Shown: in pieces, positions 21,601-28,465 of the stretch
Layout of the letters: the number at the start of each line of letters is the position of its first letter
How positions within the stretch are numbered: the first letter of the stretch is position 1
Virus record (IMG/VR): IMGVR_UViG_3300017989_000298
Coordinates: 1 to 32,421 of that record
DNA: 32,421 nucleotides
Reading direction: 5' to 3' (one strand)
Origin: a virus
Made by a program: the position numbers and the translations under genes
Notes under the pieces: generated by a model
Database searches by the model: none
What the model saw: only the letters and a program-made list of their open reading frames with translations
What the model was told of the DNA's origin: nothing

Positions 21601-22351
21601 TCGTAGGCTTACCGGGTACAGCCACGTGATATGCCTCCTTGGGGTCGATGTGGGTCTTGATGTCTCCACCGATGGTTTGCTCGTTCGGATCCACGAAGCA
21701 GACCGACACCTTGCCGGGCTTTCCTGGAATGGTGATGTTGCACTGTCCATCCTCATCAGTTCGGTTGCACCGGATGAAGCCAGTCACATTCCGGGAGAGC
21801 ACGGTGTCATGATCATAAGTCAGGGTAGGCAGATTCTCACCGGCTGCCGTTTCCGCGATCTGTTGCCAGATGTAGTTCTCGGAGAAAGCCATCACGAGTG
21901 CGCCGGCCATCAGGTTGGATTCGTGGTCGCGTACTTCGGTGATCATGAGGATCCGATCCGTCCAGACCTCGAGGGAGATCGAGTATTCCGAGTACAGCTG
22001 GGGACTTCCGTTGACTCGGAACCGAGCTCGGTAGTAGTATTCGTTCCCTTCCTTCAGCGTAGTGGGGTCTGTCCAGTCGGTCGTGTCTGCATCTATCGTC
22101 TGAACAGGCCCCCACTCCCCTGCTGCTCCGAGCTTTCGTTCAATGATGATCTGATCAGCTTGAGGGTTGAACAGGAACAGGTCGAAGTCAAGCTCTACCG
22201 TGTTCTCATCTCGGGTGTCCTCTTCGAGTGCCGGGCAACACATAACACAGTCAGCGTACTGCAGGGCTACAGATGTACGGCCCTGCTTAGCCTGAATGCC
22301 TCCCGAAACCAGTTTCACTTCATCTTTCGCTGGAGCTTGGTAACTAGGCAT
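18689..22351 (-). CDS. Giant multidomain tail/fibre protein, 1220 aa
   Basis: The N-terminal part (about 50-130) resembles fibronectin type III, with TLKEGNEYYYRARFRV. About 132-245 looks like an Ig-like or carboxypeptidase-regulatory domain with GQCNITIPGKPGKVSVCFVD. About 290-590 resembles lectin/concanavalin-like folds, with DFEGGTLPSTWDTAGG and HIYIDDLEWGD. From about 814 to 1025 lie roughly fifteen copies of a 14-residue repeat, and looser related units run almost to the end. Start ATG 22351 follows AAGGGTGAA and overlaps the previous gene by eight bases. This is probably a fibre or distal tail protein; the repeat region could be the shaft. Confidence 0.75.
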   Translation of the reverse strand: MPSYQAPAKDEVKLVSGGIQAKQGRTSVALQYADCVMCCPALEEDTRDENTVELDFDLFLFNPQADQIIIERKLGAAGEWGPVQTIDADTTDWTDPTTLKEGNEYYYRARFRVNGSPQLYSEYSISLEVWTDRILMITEVRDHESNLMAGALVMAFSENYIWQQIAETAAGENLPTLTYDHDTVLSRNVTGFIRCNRTDEDGQCNITIPGKPGKVSVCFVDPNEQTIGGDIKTHIDPKEAYHVAVPGKPTSLLCDGLTDPQAVGSLRPALSAVCGSGGTITHAEIRVFKKHVEDDFEDTALQDYWSGPMTRDTVNKKNGSASLYIPETGGDTYWRISNGDPIATHGDPDAIVSEDFEGGTLPSTWDTAGGAEITTEQKYAGTYAVKLPYDSGGPNGVWKAPLADRASVAGGGELRMRVYVAGTGQRRVYLYSRPRDADDSWSNIGIIRFYNGNLDFYNGSSYVTICSMNASAWHELRVAWMGVPFGESNSWFMLTLDGTSYFVKGRYTANITEEVFCQISAVDESVHIYIDDLEWGDRLPNTLGMAGRFRYWFRVNESGYNQCYLYGENGSSPAWGYIYYYYDDVRLNSIYLVTNGISYGSWYKQDIISIPKTDDLDIYTKNHWDLAQDGSGSVADWDDPLAAMRWDDDTTEINIDDFAFLTSWWRSGEIDIENFASGGRCADIPYSGDWLDAAGLWEYEWQIRFKNADGWGDWSDWAEFKVTPIQVRGYADLRVWAKRDLTAGIQSVDVKTGTYFNLNPISYHDVKTFVKVIDAQFPGPGAITLQARPFATSDPQDIELAAGVQDAIELAFCDLFADLGRPIEHPVDLLTTATRMTENVGDLLTHAPLQVENIADVYTDARRLIEKAHDMMADLTRSVERAIDLRADLSRFYERAVDLLSYLQLFKDEAGKSDLLAELLKLYEAGIVDILTDLQTNVEFTHDLKADLIRATTGTVDLRAWLRRWEEENGSDVFTDARIEREGVVDLLADLAQSWDPAALADIKSDLVLALEDMSIQVDMLSLTRLLRPRVVTVPQAGGDPREIILRAYNDPYTGEPWVDDPPTDIQLMARSGWTGMEGGWGSNIHADLAHSPLWYWKHATADLRTAMYWSIDDIGAGDMNVDLAHFKFNRHAGWQIAIRLAVLHEQTADMLAKLGQIVDLETWDQLQSKVEIMSRDSQIELMARIDVTELLTREKTVEILGREAVIEKLERLWEVRDAN
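19277..19912 (-). repeat. About fifteen 14-residue repeats within the 1220-aa tail protein
   Basis: Units begin with D followed by a hydrophobic residue, with starts at residues 814, 828, 842, 856, 870, 884 and 898 exactly 14 apart, then 914, 929, 943, 957, 972, 986, 1002 and 1019 with spacings of 14-17. Examples are DMMADLTRSVERAI, DLRADLSRFYERAV and DILTDLQTNVEFTH. The common pattern is D-h-x-x-D/A-h-x-R/x-x-x-E-x-A-h. DNA identity between copies is low, so the repeat is old or maintained by selection. Confidence 0.8.
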
Positions 22352-23510
22352 TGATATTCACCCTTACTGAGTTTGCTGTCGACTCCTCTGCGGTGAAGAC
22401 GGCGATCTTCTTGTCCACGGCTGCGTCATACTGCCCCGGCCCCAACGTCGGCAACGTGACAGAAAACTCTCCCGATCCATCCGTCGTCCCGGTCATGGCG
22501 AGATGCGGCGCCCACTTCGGAACGACCCACACCGTCACGCCAGCGGCCAACGCCCCATCCTTGTCTCGGACGACGCCGCTCACCTCAGTCTCTCCAATCG
22601 GAGCGTGGACCATGCCGCCCATGTCCGTACCCCCGCAGGACAGGAAGATCTCGCCCCGGAAGTGAAAGAGCCCATGGTAATGCGTGTACGCCCATTCTTG
22701 ATGATCCGGAACCGTGTCCCAGGAATGCCACGTCTTGTTCGGGATGTCGAAACTGACGATCCACCTCTCCCGGCTTTGTGGGTAGGTCGTTCCGTCGTGG
22801 TTGGTGTAACCCGGAACGAAGACGATGTGGTTCCCCACCTGCTCGCCTGTACCGTACTGAAAGTACGTCGCTGCTGGCCCCCATGACGGATTCGGGAGTC
22901 CTCCGGTCTTGTAGGCAGTCCACGCATTCGCAACCGGATCGAACTCAAGGACCTTGTCCCCGTCGTAGGAACCTCCAGACTCCCCGATGACGTACACCTT
23001 CCCCCCGTAGACCCCGAATCCGATCTTCCCTTTGGAAGCCTCGAGATTGAATGACATGTCAGTCTTCTCGGTGTACGTGTCGGAGTCCCAGTCGTATTCG
23101 TACGTGAAGTAATCTGTGAAGCACAGGCAGGTAGAGCCGCTGATCTGCACTGCCTGAACATGCTGCGTATTCCCTTCATCGAAGAGGTTCAAGGCCGTCT
23201 CGGTTTCTGCCGCGAGATCGTACTCGTAGCAGTCGTCGTAGCTGTAGCTCCCGGATCGCCCAGCGAACGATCGCATCACATCCAAGTCAGGGCGGTAGAT
23301 GTAGCCTCGGTAGATGTAGTTCCTCCCGATGTCGGTAGATATCTGAGTCCACGTGTCAGTCGATGGTTCCCATTCGTACCAGTCGTCACCCCGGAAGACC
23401 TGTAGTCGTCCGTTTGCACGTCGCGGGAACACGGCCCAGACCGTGTCACTCCCCAACGGGCTACTGACCATTCCACACCTTCGCCAGGATGCGGGATAGT
23501 TCTCAGCCAT
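22344..23510 (-). CDS. Kelch-like beta-propeller tail protein A, 388 aa
   Basis: Residues about 20-305 hold repeated kelch-type blades: blocks ending in a Tyr/Trp-rich DP(x)n-W motif such as VLEFDPVANAWTAY and YEWEPSTDTWTQI, alternating with VYGGKVYVIGE. A separate C-terminal domain from about 310 (VSGVVRDKDGALAAGVTVWVV) resembles a carboxypeptidase-regulatory Ig-like fold. Start ATG 23510 lies right after the preceding stop with an AAGGTGG site. The next gene upstream encodes a paralogue of the same design. These are likely receptor-binding or decoration proteins of the tail tip. Confidence 0.72.
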   Translation of the reverse strand: MAENYPASWRRCGMVSSPLGSDTVWAVFPRRANGRLQVFRGDDWYEWEPSTDTWTQISTDIGRNYIYRGYIYRPDLDVMRSFAGRSGSYSYDDCYEYDLAAETETALNLFDEGNTQHVQAVQISGSTCLCFTDYFTYEYDWDSDTYTEKTDMSFNLEASKGKIGFGVYGGKVYVIGESGGSYDGDKVLEFDPVANAWTAYKTGGLPNPSWGPAATYFQYGTGEQVGNHIVFVPGYTNHDGTTYPQSRERWIVSFDIPNKTWHSWDTVPDHQEWAYTHYHGLFHFRGEIFLSCGGTDMGGMVHAPIGETEVSGVVRDKDGALAAGVTVWVVPKWAPHLAMTGTTDGSGEFSVTLPTLGPGQYDAAVDKKIAVFTAEESTANSVRVNINA

Positions 23511-23511
23511 C

Positions 23512-24660
23512 TCACACCACCTTCACTGTTCCGGCGACCGCATCGCTCTCTGGCCACCCGATGATTCCGATCAGCTTCGCGGAAGACTGGGGTCCCGGCA
23601 CCTCAAGAGAGAAGGTCCCGCTGCCAGCTTCCCCCGCGGCCCCGACGAATTGAGGATGCTCTAGCCCAATGGCGATCACGGGGTCCCCATCGACGTTGCC
23701 ACCTGACTTGTTCTTGAGGGTTCCGGAAACCGTGACCCCTCTCGGCATGATCCCGTACCACGGGAAGTTGTAGCTCCCAGTGCCGGTCACTGCGGCAACC
23801 ATGACAAGCATCCCCGCGCTCTCCAGAGCAAGGAGCCGAGGACAGCCATTCTCACCGTATCGAGTGCCCGTTGCTATCGTTCGGTACGAGGTCCATGTGT
23901 TGCTCGCCGGATCGTACCCCGAGAGATGACACTGCTCGCTGTTGATGTTGTCCCCCATCTTGTAGAGGATTCCGTCGAGGACGGCGCCGGTGCACCGCTG
24001 ATGGGTGTCTGGACAGTTTGCTTTCGCCGTGAACGTGTGGGATGCCGGGTCATACTCATACGTTCGATTCGTGTCATCGTAAAGGTAGGCCCCATCTGCG
24101 ATGTACGCCTTGCTGCCGATGACCCCTGCGCAGAAGAACGCGGCGTCGAACGGCATGTCGGTCTTCTCGGTCCATGATGGCACTGAGGGGTCAAACTCCA
24201 CGAATCCGTTCCGGTCCCCGGATCCCTCAGGCATGAAGCACTTGTCCAGGGATGGGAAGTAGAGGCAAGCTGACTCATAGATGTTCGACGGAGGCTGGAC
24301 GTCGGTCACTGCTGTCCACGTGTTCGCGCTCACGTCGTACCACTGGTACCTACTCAAGCCGTTGTACCCATCCATCACGAAGATCTGATCCGTCCCCGTG
24401 CGAAGGAAGGTCTGCAACATCGCCCTAGTCACGGAGCGCGCCATGTTTGCTCGTTCATGGCAGTACCCTTTGCCGAGGTACCCCGAAGATCGATTGAGGA
24501 ACCTGATCCGGACCGCCTGATTCGCGAACAGGAAGATGTCATCCCCGTGCACGAAGGCTGCGCATTCCTCAGTCGGCGCAGCAGTCCCGGTTCCCCCTAG
24601 CTCATCAGGGCGACAGAGCGGGTACCAACGATTCACACTCCACCACATTGTCTCTGCCAT
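23512..24660 (-). CDS. Kelch-like beta-propeller tail protein B, 382 aa
   Basis: The same layout as the next gene: a propeller of about 300 residues with blade ends such as RTYEYDPASHTFTAKA, HLSGYDPASNTWTSY and FVEFDPSVPSWTEK, then a C-terminal Ig/regulatory-like domain from about 311 (VSGTLKNKSGGNVDGDPV). Both domain ends correspond, so the two genes arose by tandem duplication; sequence identity by eye is low, implying long divergence. Start ATG 24660 follows AGGTGAAGA. Its stop ends one base before the paralogue's start. Likely an adhesin. Confidence 0.72.
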   Translation of the reverse strand: MAETMWWSVNRWYPLCRPDELGGTGTAAPTEECAAFVHGDDIFLFANQAVRIRFLNRSSGYLGKGYCHERANMARSVTRAMLQTFLRTGTDQIFVMDGYNGLSRYQWYDVSANTWTAVTDVQPPSNIYESACLYFPSLDKCFMPEGSGDRNGFVEFDPSVPSWTEKTDMPFDAAFFCAGVIGSKAYIADGAYLYDDTNRTYEYDPASHTFTAKANCPDTHQRCTGAVLDGILYKMGDNINSEQCHLSGYDPASNTWTSYRTIATGTRYGENGCPRLLALESAGMLVMVAAVTGTGSYNFPWYGIMPRGVTVSGTLKNKSGGNVDGDPVIAIGLEHPQFVGAAGEAGSGTFSLEVPGPQSSAKLIGIIGWPESDAVAGTVKVV

Positions 24661-24670
24661 AGCTCTTCAC

Positions 24671-25156
24671 CTACCCGAGCGCGTCGAGAACTGCTTCGGT
24701 AAGCTCCTTCTCAAGAAGACGCGATACTCGCTGATCATGCCAGTAGTTGGCCTGTTCGATGGCTTCTTCCTCTCCCATAATCCCGCCTTGCGGGCTCTCG
24801 TACTGGAACTGCACGCACTTGCCATCCTGGAAGATCATGATGGCGCGAGCGCCGTCCTCAGCGAGAATCGGCCAGTGCTCCTTCGGATTCTGAACCGAGT
24901 TCACGAACGTGCCGAGCCCGTCGTTCTCTTCCGGATCCCAGACCTTCAGCGACACGCGGTCGTCGCACTTCTCTTCCAAAGCATCAATGTCGATCTGGTC
25001 GATCGTAGCCTTGACTTGCGTCTTGGTCACATCGGCGCCGCGGCTCTTCAGGTCCATCAACGTGCGCTGCACATGCTGTGCGCGCTCGCGTACCAGGTCA
25101 GTCTCAGCGCGAACTTCACCAAGTCGATCTTCGGGCTTGATTTGCATCTCACTCAT
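24671..25156 (-). CDS. Hypothetical tail-module protein, 161 aa
   Basis: Not recognised. The N-terminal 50 residues are helical and charged (RLGEVRAETDLVRERAQHVQ). A middle region (WPILAEDGARAIMIFQDGK) is mixed, and the C-terminus is a helix rich in E, R and L. Start ATG 25156 has GGAGGTTACGAA. It sits between the kelch propellers and an unknown structural gene, with a UUCG hairpin in the upstream gap. Probably a tail accessory or assembly protein. Confidence 0.62.
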   Translation of the reverse strand: MSEMQIKPEDRLGEVRAETDLVRERAQHVQRTLMDLKSRGADVTKTQVKATIDQIDIDALEEKCDDRVSLKVWDPEENDGLGTFVNSVQNPKEHWPILAEDGARAIMIFQDGKCVQFQYESPQGGIMGEEEAIEQANYWHDQRVSRLLEKELTEAVLDALG

Positions 25157-25179
25157 TTCGTAACCTCCTGTGGAGAGTA

Positions 25180-25203
25180 CCCCCCAGCCCGAAGGCCGGG
25201 AGG
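25180..25203 (-). other. UUCG-capped stem-loop in the tail operon
   Basis: On the minus strand CCTCCCGGCC pairs with GGCTGGGGGG around a TTCG tetraloop closed by C-G, ten pairs including two G-U. This is one of the most stable small RNA hairpins. It occupies the 66-base gap between two tail genes. No T-run follows it. It could be a processing site, an attenuator or an intrinsic barrier. Confidence 0.6.
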
Positions 25204-25222
25204 CGGCTCTCGCACTTAGTTG

Positions 25223-25711
25223 CTACTCCGGGAACCCGCTGATGACGCCGGTCGGAAGCACATGCTGAACGAGCTGGAACTTCTCGTCCCATCCCGCTCC
25301 AAGTGCCTGCGCCTCCATCCACGTCAGGAGTGTTGCGTTCTCCTGACTGTCGAGCAGCTGTATGAGTTCCAGTGCGCCTTCCACGCACACCAGTTTGGTG
25401 TATGTGTCTGGAGCTTCGATGATGTCGGTCCTCTCGAGACCAGTCGTAACCGGCCACTCCACACGGCTCGTGTTGGGGCAGTCGACGACTACATCCGTCT
25501 CCTCGGTCTTCGTGACTGGCCGCTGGGTCAGAGGATCCCGTACGACATCGTCGTTGGAGTCCATCTCTTCAGCGGTCTTCCACACAGCCTTGGAGCCGGG
25601 AGTCCCGTCCTTCTTGCGAGGAATAACCTTGATCTTCACAACGTCCGTTGTCAGATCCAGCTGTTCCTCGACTGGGTCACCGTCGAACCTGAACAGTGCT
25701 TTCACGTCCAT
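25223..25711 (-). CDS. Hypothetical structural protein, 162 aa
   Basis: Not recognised. Beta-rich N-terminal part (VKALFRFDGDPVEEQLDL, then VVKIKVIPRKKDG), a polar middle with TQRPVTKTEETDVVVD, and a helical stretch (ALELIQLLDSQENATLLTW). ATG 25711 has CTAAGGAGGAACC. It lies in the tail block with small neighbours of similar size, so a neck, tail-completion or decoration role is plausible. Function unassigned. Confidence 0.62.
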   Translation of the reverse strand: MDVKALFRFDGDPVEEQLDLTTDVVKIKVIPRKKDGTPGSKAVWKTAEEMDSNDDVVRDPLTQRPVTKTEETDVVVDCPNTSRVEWPVTTGLERTDIIEAPDTYTKLVCVEGALELIQLLDSQENATLLTWMEAQALGAGWDEKFQLVQHVLPTGVISGFPE

Positions 25712-25720
25712 GGTTCCTCC

Positions 25721-26314
25721 TTAGCCTTGATCGCCGATGTCCACCGTCTTGTTGATACCCATGACGATGACATCTGCGGTTTCGTCGCAGCAGTTGCGAA
25801 TCAGGATCTCCTTCTCGTTGGTGACGAAGAGATCGAGATTCTCCATCCAGAATCCGGTGGGGTCATCCGATGAAAGGTCGAAGCCCTTCTCAGTGTACAG
25901 GCGCTTGGTGTCAAGCACCAGCACTTTGCGGAAGCCGTCGCTGAACCACATACCGATGCGATTCACCTGGTCTCCCTTACCCGTGCGGATCGAGCGCAGA
26001 ACCCACTCGACCAGTTCAGGCGGGCGGATCGAGAGCTCACTTGGCCTGCGGATGTCGAAGTCATCGGAGTCGAACTCCAAGTTCTCATCGAGCAGCAGGG
26101 TAGTGTCGTTCTCAACCTCGATCACGTATGCAGACTTGGCACCGGCGGTACCTGGGCCGTGAATAACGAGGTCGCCTTCCTTGACGGAAGAGGTGAACGA
26201 CGCACCGGTCTGCACGAGCTTGAATCCCGGGCAGCTGGCGTCCGATGTTGCACCATCAATCATGGTCTCCGCGGGAGCGATTGGCTCGTACGGGATTAGA
26301 CTCTTACCGAACAT
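25721..26314 (-). CDS. Hypothetical structural protein, 197 aa
   Basis: Not recognised. A first domain (1-85) has FTSSVKEGDLVIHG and SAYVIEVENDTTLLLDENL, reminiscent of small beta-barrel modules in phage neck or tail proteins. A second part ends with KEILIRNCCDETADVIVMG, carrying a CC pair. Start ATG 26314 follows TAGGAGGTGAAGAC. It is closely spaced with neighbours on both sides. Likely virion-associated; function unknown. Confidence 0.62.
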   Translation of the reverse strand: MFGKSLIPYEPIAPAETMIDGATSDASCPGFKLVQTGASFTSSVKEGDLVIHGPGTAGAKSAYVIEVENDTTLLLDENLEFDSDDFDIRRPSELSIRPPELVEWVLRSIRTGKGDQVNRIGMWFSDGFRKVLVLDTKRLYTEKGFDLSSDDPTGFWMENLDLFVTNEKEILIRNCCDETADVIVMGINKTVDIGDQG

Positions 26315-26327
26315 GTGTCTTCACCTC

Positions 26328-27407
26328 CTACCACTGGTTGTCGTTCGCGATGATGCGGGCGTCAGCTTCAGCACGATCCTCGAAGAGGAGTGCATCGCTT
26401 CCGACCGAACCAGCTTTGCTCTGTGGGACCGACCACATCTCGATCCTCCGAGCCTTCACGTTGACCGGGCGGCCAAGGGAGTCCGTGTCCGTTTCAAGAA
26501 CCTCTCGCGTCCAGGACTTTCGCAGTCCCATGTTGCGGCTGTTCTTCAACGTCGAATACAACCCCTCGAACCACTTGCCGCGCTCCACGTTACCGAAGGC
26601 GTCTACTTCGCACTGAATCTCGAAGTACGCGCGGTCCTCAGTAATGGACGGCGGCACGGTCGTCTTCTCTTCAGCGTTCGGCATCAGGCGGATTGCCATT
26701 CGACCGTAGTGGCAGTAGTTGTACGTCAGAGTACACTCGCCGTCGGCCTTGATGCGCCATACGCGAACTCGATTCGACACGCCACCGTAGTTCGGCAGGA
26801 TGTTGAAGAGTTCCTGTTTGGCCGGCCCGTTGTAGCTGATGTCAGCCAACGCGTAGTTCCGGCTTCCGTCGACACCGATCGCGACGACAATGTCGTCCTG
26901 CTGGAAGCTGTATCGTGCGGTGCTTCCTCGCGTGATCGGAGCCTGGATCGATTTGCTGAATCCGACGCTCTGAACTTCCTTGTTGGCGGAAGGGGTCAGG
27001 CCGGCCTCGAAGACAGACAGGCGGAAGTCGAAGATCTGAGAACCCTCAGCCTTCGCTCGAACCGTTCCATCCTCGGTGGGCACAATCAGGACCACACGGG
27101 TGTTCAGCGGGTGGTAGTAGTGCCACCTGTAGTACCAGTACCAGCGATACCGGTAGTACCAATAGCGGTAGTAGTACCGCGAGTGATACCAGTTGTAGCT
27201 GGTGGTGTACGGGACCGAGCCGGTGTCGAGGATGACGCGGTGGTCAATGTCCTCGATCTTGATGGTCGGCTGGATACCCGGGCTGGATACGTTTGTGGCA
27301 GCGATCACACACAACCCGTGCTTCTTCGCCAACGTCGACTCCAGCCAGGAGCCGTCGCTGTTCGAGAGCGCTTCTTTCAGGGTATAGTCACCCCACGTTA
27401 CGCTCAT
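26328..27407 (-). CDS. Structural protein with an extraordinary Tyr/Trp/Arg tract, 359 aa
   Basis: Residues 71-98 include 14 Tyr, 5 Trp, 5 Arg and 2 His in 28 positions, between an ordinary beta-rich start (HRVILDTGSVPYTTS) and NTRVVLIVPTEDGTVRAKAEG. The remainder is a mixed beta-rich protein with EGSQIFDFRLSVFEAG and CTLTYNYCHYGRMAIRLM. I do not recognise the family. Start ATG 27407 has AAGGAGGTAGAGA. The tract could be an aromatic-cationic adhesive loop for glycans, lipids or protein. Its codons are in frame and the flanks are ordinary, so it is a real insertion, not a sequencing artefact. Confidence 0.65.
   Translation of the reverse strand: MSVTWGDYTLKEALSNSDGSWLESTLAKKHGLCVIAATNVSSPGIQPTIKIEDIDHRVILDTGSVPYTTSYNWYHSRYYYRYWYYRYRWYWYYRWHYYHPLNTRVVLIVPTEDGTVRAKAEGSQIFDFRLSVFEAGLTPSANKEVQSVGFSKSIQAPITRGSTARYSFQQDDIVVAIGVDGSRNYALADISYNGPAKQELFNILPNYGGVSNRVRVWRIKADGECTLTYNYCHYGRMAIRLMPNAEEKTTVPPSITEDRAYFEIQCEVDAFGNVERGKWFEGLYSTLKNSRNMGLRKSWTREVLETDTDSLGRPVNVKARRIEMWSVPQSKAGSVGSDALLFEDRAEADARIIANDNQW
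27114..27197 (-). repeat. TAC/TGG/CGN codon tract coding the aromatic-arginine segment
   Basis: An imperfect short repeat dominated by TAC, TAT, TGG, CGG and CGC codons, seen on the plus strand as recurring GTACCAGTACCAG-like units. It resembles a minisatellite expanded in frame. No similar copy was noticed elsewhere in the window. Confidence 0.7.
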
Positions 27408-27418
27408 TCTCTACCTCC

Positions 27419-27763
27419 TTACATCTTTCCGAGCACTTGCGCCATCAGAGCCATTCGGTAGTGAGCCGGGGCCCACTGGTCATGGCCGAGAACACGCGTG
27501 ATGCTCAGTGATCCCGTGTGCGCAGTGTCAAGGTCGTGATCTTCAGGTGGGAACTCGTCAGGCTTGTTCGTGAGCTCCGACCAATCTACGCCCGCCGTCA
27601 GATCAGCGACTTTCACCCACGCTCCACTCTGGACCGCGTAGATGGAAGTCGTGTCCACGGCGACGTAGACAAACTCCTCGGGCACCGCATCTGGGGCTGG
27701 TCTGCTGGCGAACACGCCGACATCGACCCCGCCGTAGCGTTTCGGGTCAAGGAATCCGGACAT
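27419..27763 (-). CDS. Small tail protein with fibre-type linker motif, 114 aa
   Basis: Residues about 57-80 read VDWSELTNKPDEFPPEDHDL, close to the NKPxxFPP(x)H linker seen in phage tail-fibre proteins. The rest is a compact beta-rich head followed by a helical tail (YRMALMAQVLGKM). ATG 27763 follows GTATAGGAGGGGCC. It probably joins or caps a fibre or tail part. Too small to be a full fibre. Confidence 0.6.
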   Translation of the reverse strand: MSGFLDPKRYGGVDVGVFASRPAPDAVPEEFVYVAVDTTSIYAVQSGAWVKVADLTAGVDWSELTNKPDEFPPEDHDLDTAHTGSLSITRVLGHDQWAPAHYRMALMAQVLGKM

Positions 27764-27771
27764 GGCCCCTC

Positions 27772-28413
27772 CTATACCGTGAGGACCCAGATCGCGTGCA
27801 AGTTCGCAGTGATCGGGTCATCGTTAGCGCTTTCCCAGTCGCGGTATACCCGGATACCTAACATGTATCCGGCAGCCGCTACGGGCCCGATCGCAATCTT
27901 CGACTGGTTCCGAACATCGGCCAGTGCGGTGTCCGCACAGATCGCCGTTGTCGCGGCACCTGAAGATGCGAAATCTCCACCAACAGGGATTGCCTGCACG
28001 TCAACTCCCCAGACGACATTCTTCCCCGTCGTATCCGGTGAACTCCACTGGATGTAGACGAAGCCAGTCGTTCCGGCGAATCGAGGGAAGACATAGACTT
28101 CTTGGACTTCACCAGAAGGCACGATGTTCTGAGCGAACTGGAACACGGGCCATCGTCCGACAACCGCTGCAACCGGGGGCTGGCCTGAAGCCATCCCACT
28201 AAGCGTGAGCATGTCGTCGAACAGGAAGTGCTGAGCGGTACCGTACTGCTCGATGTAGGTCGCGAAGGTTTCATGATCTGCGCGGTTCCGGTACATCAGA
28301 GCATCGTGATACTGCGGTTTCGGGTAGTACCCAGCAACGAAGTTACGCTTCCCAGACGGCGGCAGAGTCCCCTCATCTTCCCAAGGCGGGAACTGTAGTG
28401 TAATCAGTGACAT
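27772..28413 (-). CDS. Hypothetical structural protein, 213 aa
   Basis: Not recognised. Beta-rich throughout, with TGFVYIQWSSPDTTGKNVVW and a C-terminal IRVYRDWESANDDPITANLHAIWVL. The N-terminus has PPWEDEGTLPPSGKRNF. Start ATG 28413 has GGAGGTAGAGGACAA. It is preceded by a promoter-like TTGAGA/TATAAT pair and lies next to the tail-I-like gene, so a baseplate or tail-shaft accessory role is possible. Confidence 0.62.
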   Translation of the reverse strand: MSLITLQFPPWEDEGTLPPSGKRNFVAGYYPKPQYHDALMYRNRADHETFATYIEQYGTAQHFLFDDMLTLSGMASGQPPVAAVVGRWPVFQFAQNIVPSGEVQEVYVFPRFAGTTGFVYIQWSSPDTTGKNVVWGVDVQAIPVGGDFASSGAATTAICADTALADVRNQSKIAIGPVAAAGYMLGIRVYRDWESANDDPITANLHAIWVLTV

Positions 28414-28435
28414 TTGTCCTCTACCTCCTCAGGGC

Positions 28436-28465
28436 ATTATAGCCCTCAGTCTTCATCAATCTCAA
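28436..28465 (-). promoter_or_regulatory. Promoter candidate, TTGAGA-18-TATAAT
   Basis: On the minus strand TTGAGA (plus 28460-28465) is followed after 18 bases by TATAAT (plus 28436-28441), a 5/6 and 6/6 match to the bacterial sigma-70 consensus. The -10 box is also the loop of AGGGC-TATAAT-GCCCT, a short inverted repeat. It overlaps the end of the 335-aa gene and would transcribe the distal tail genes. Confidence 0.5.

Noticed and set aside
27114-27197. Diversity-generating retroelement variable region
   Set aside because: No reverse transcriptase and no template repeat occur in the window, and the tract is not at a C-terminal lectin fold. It looks like an in-frame minisatellite instead.
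26181-27461. Long plus-strand open frame of about 426 codons
   Set aside because: It lies opposite three minus-strand tail genes with good ribosome sites, has no convincing site of its own and no recognisable domain. It is an antisense shadow in G+C-rich DNA.
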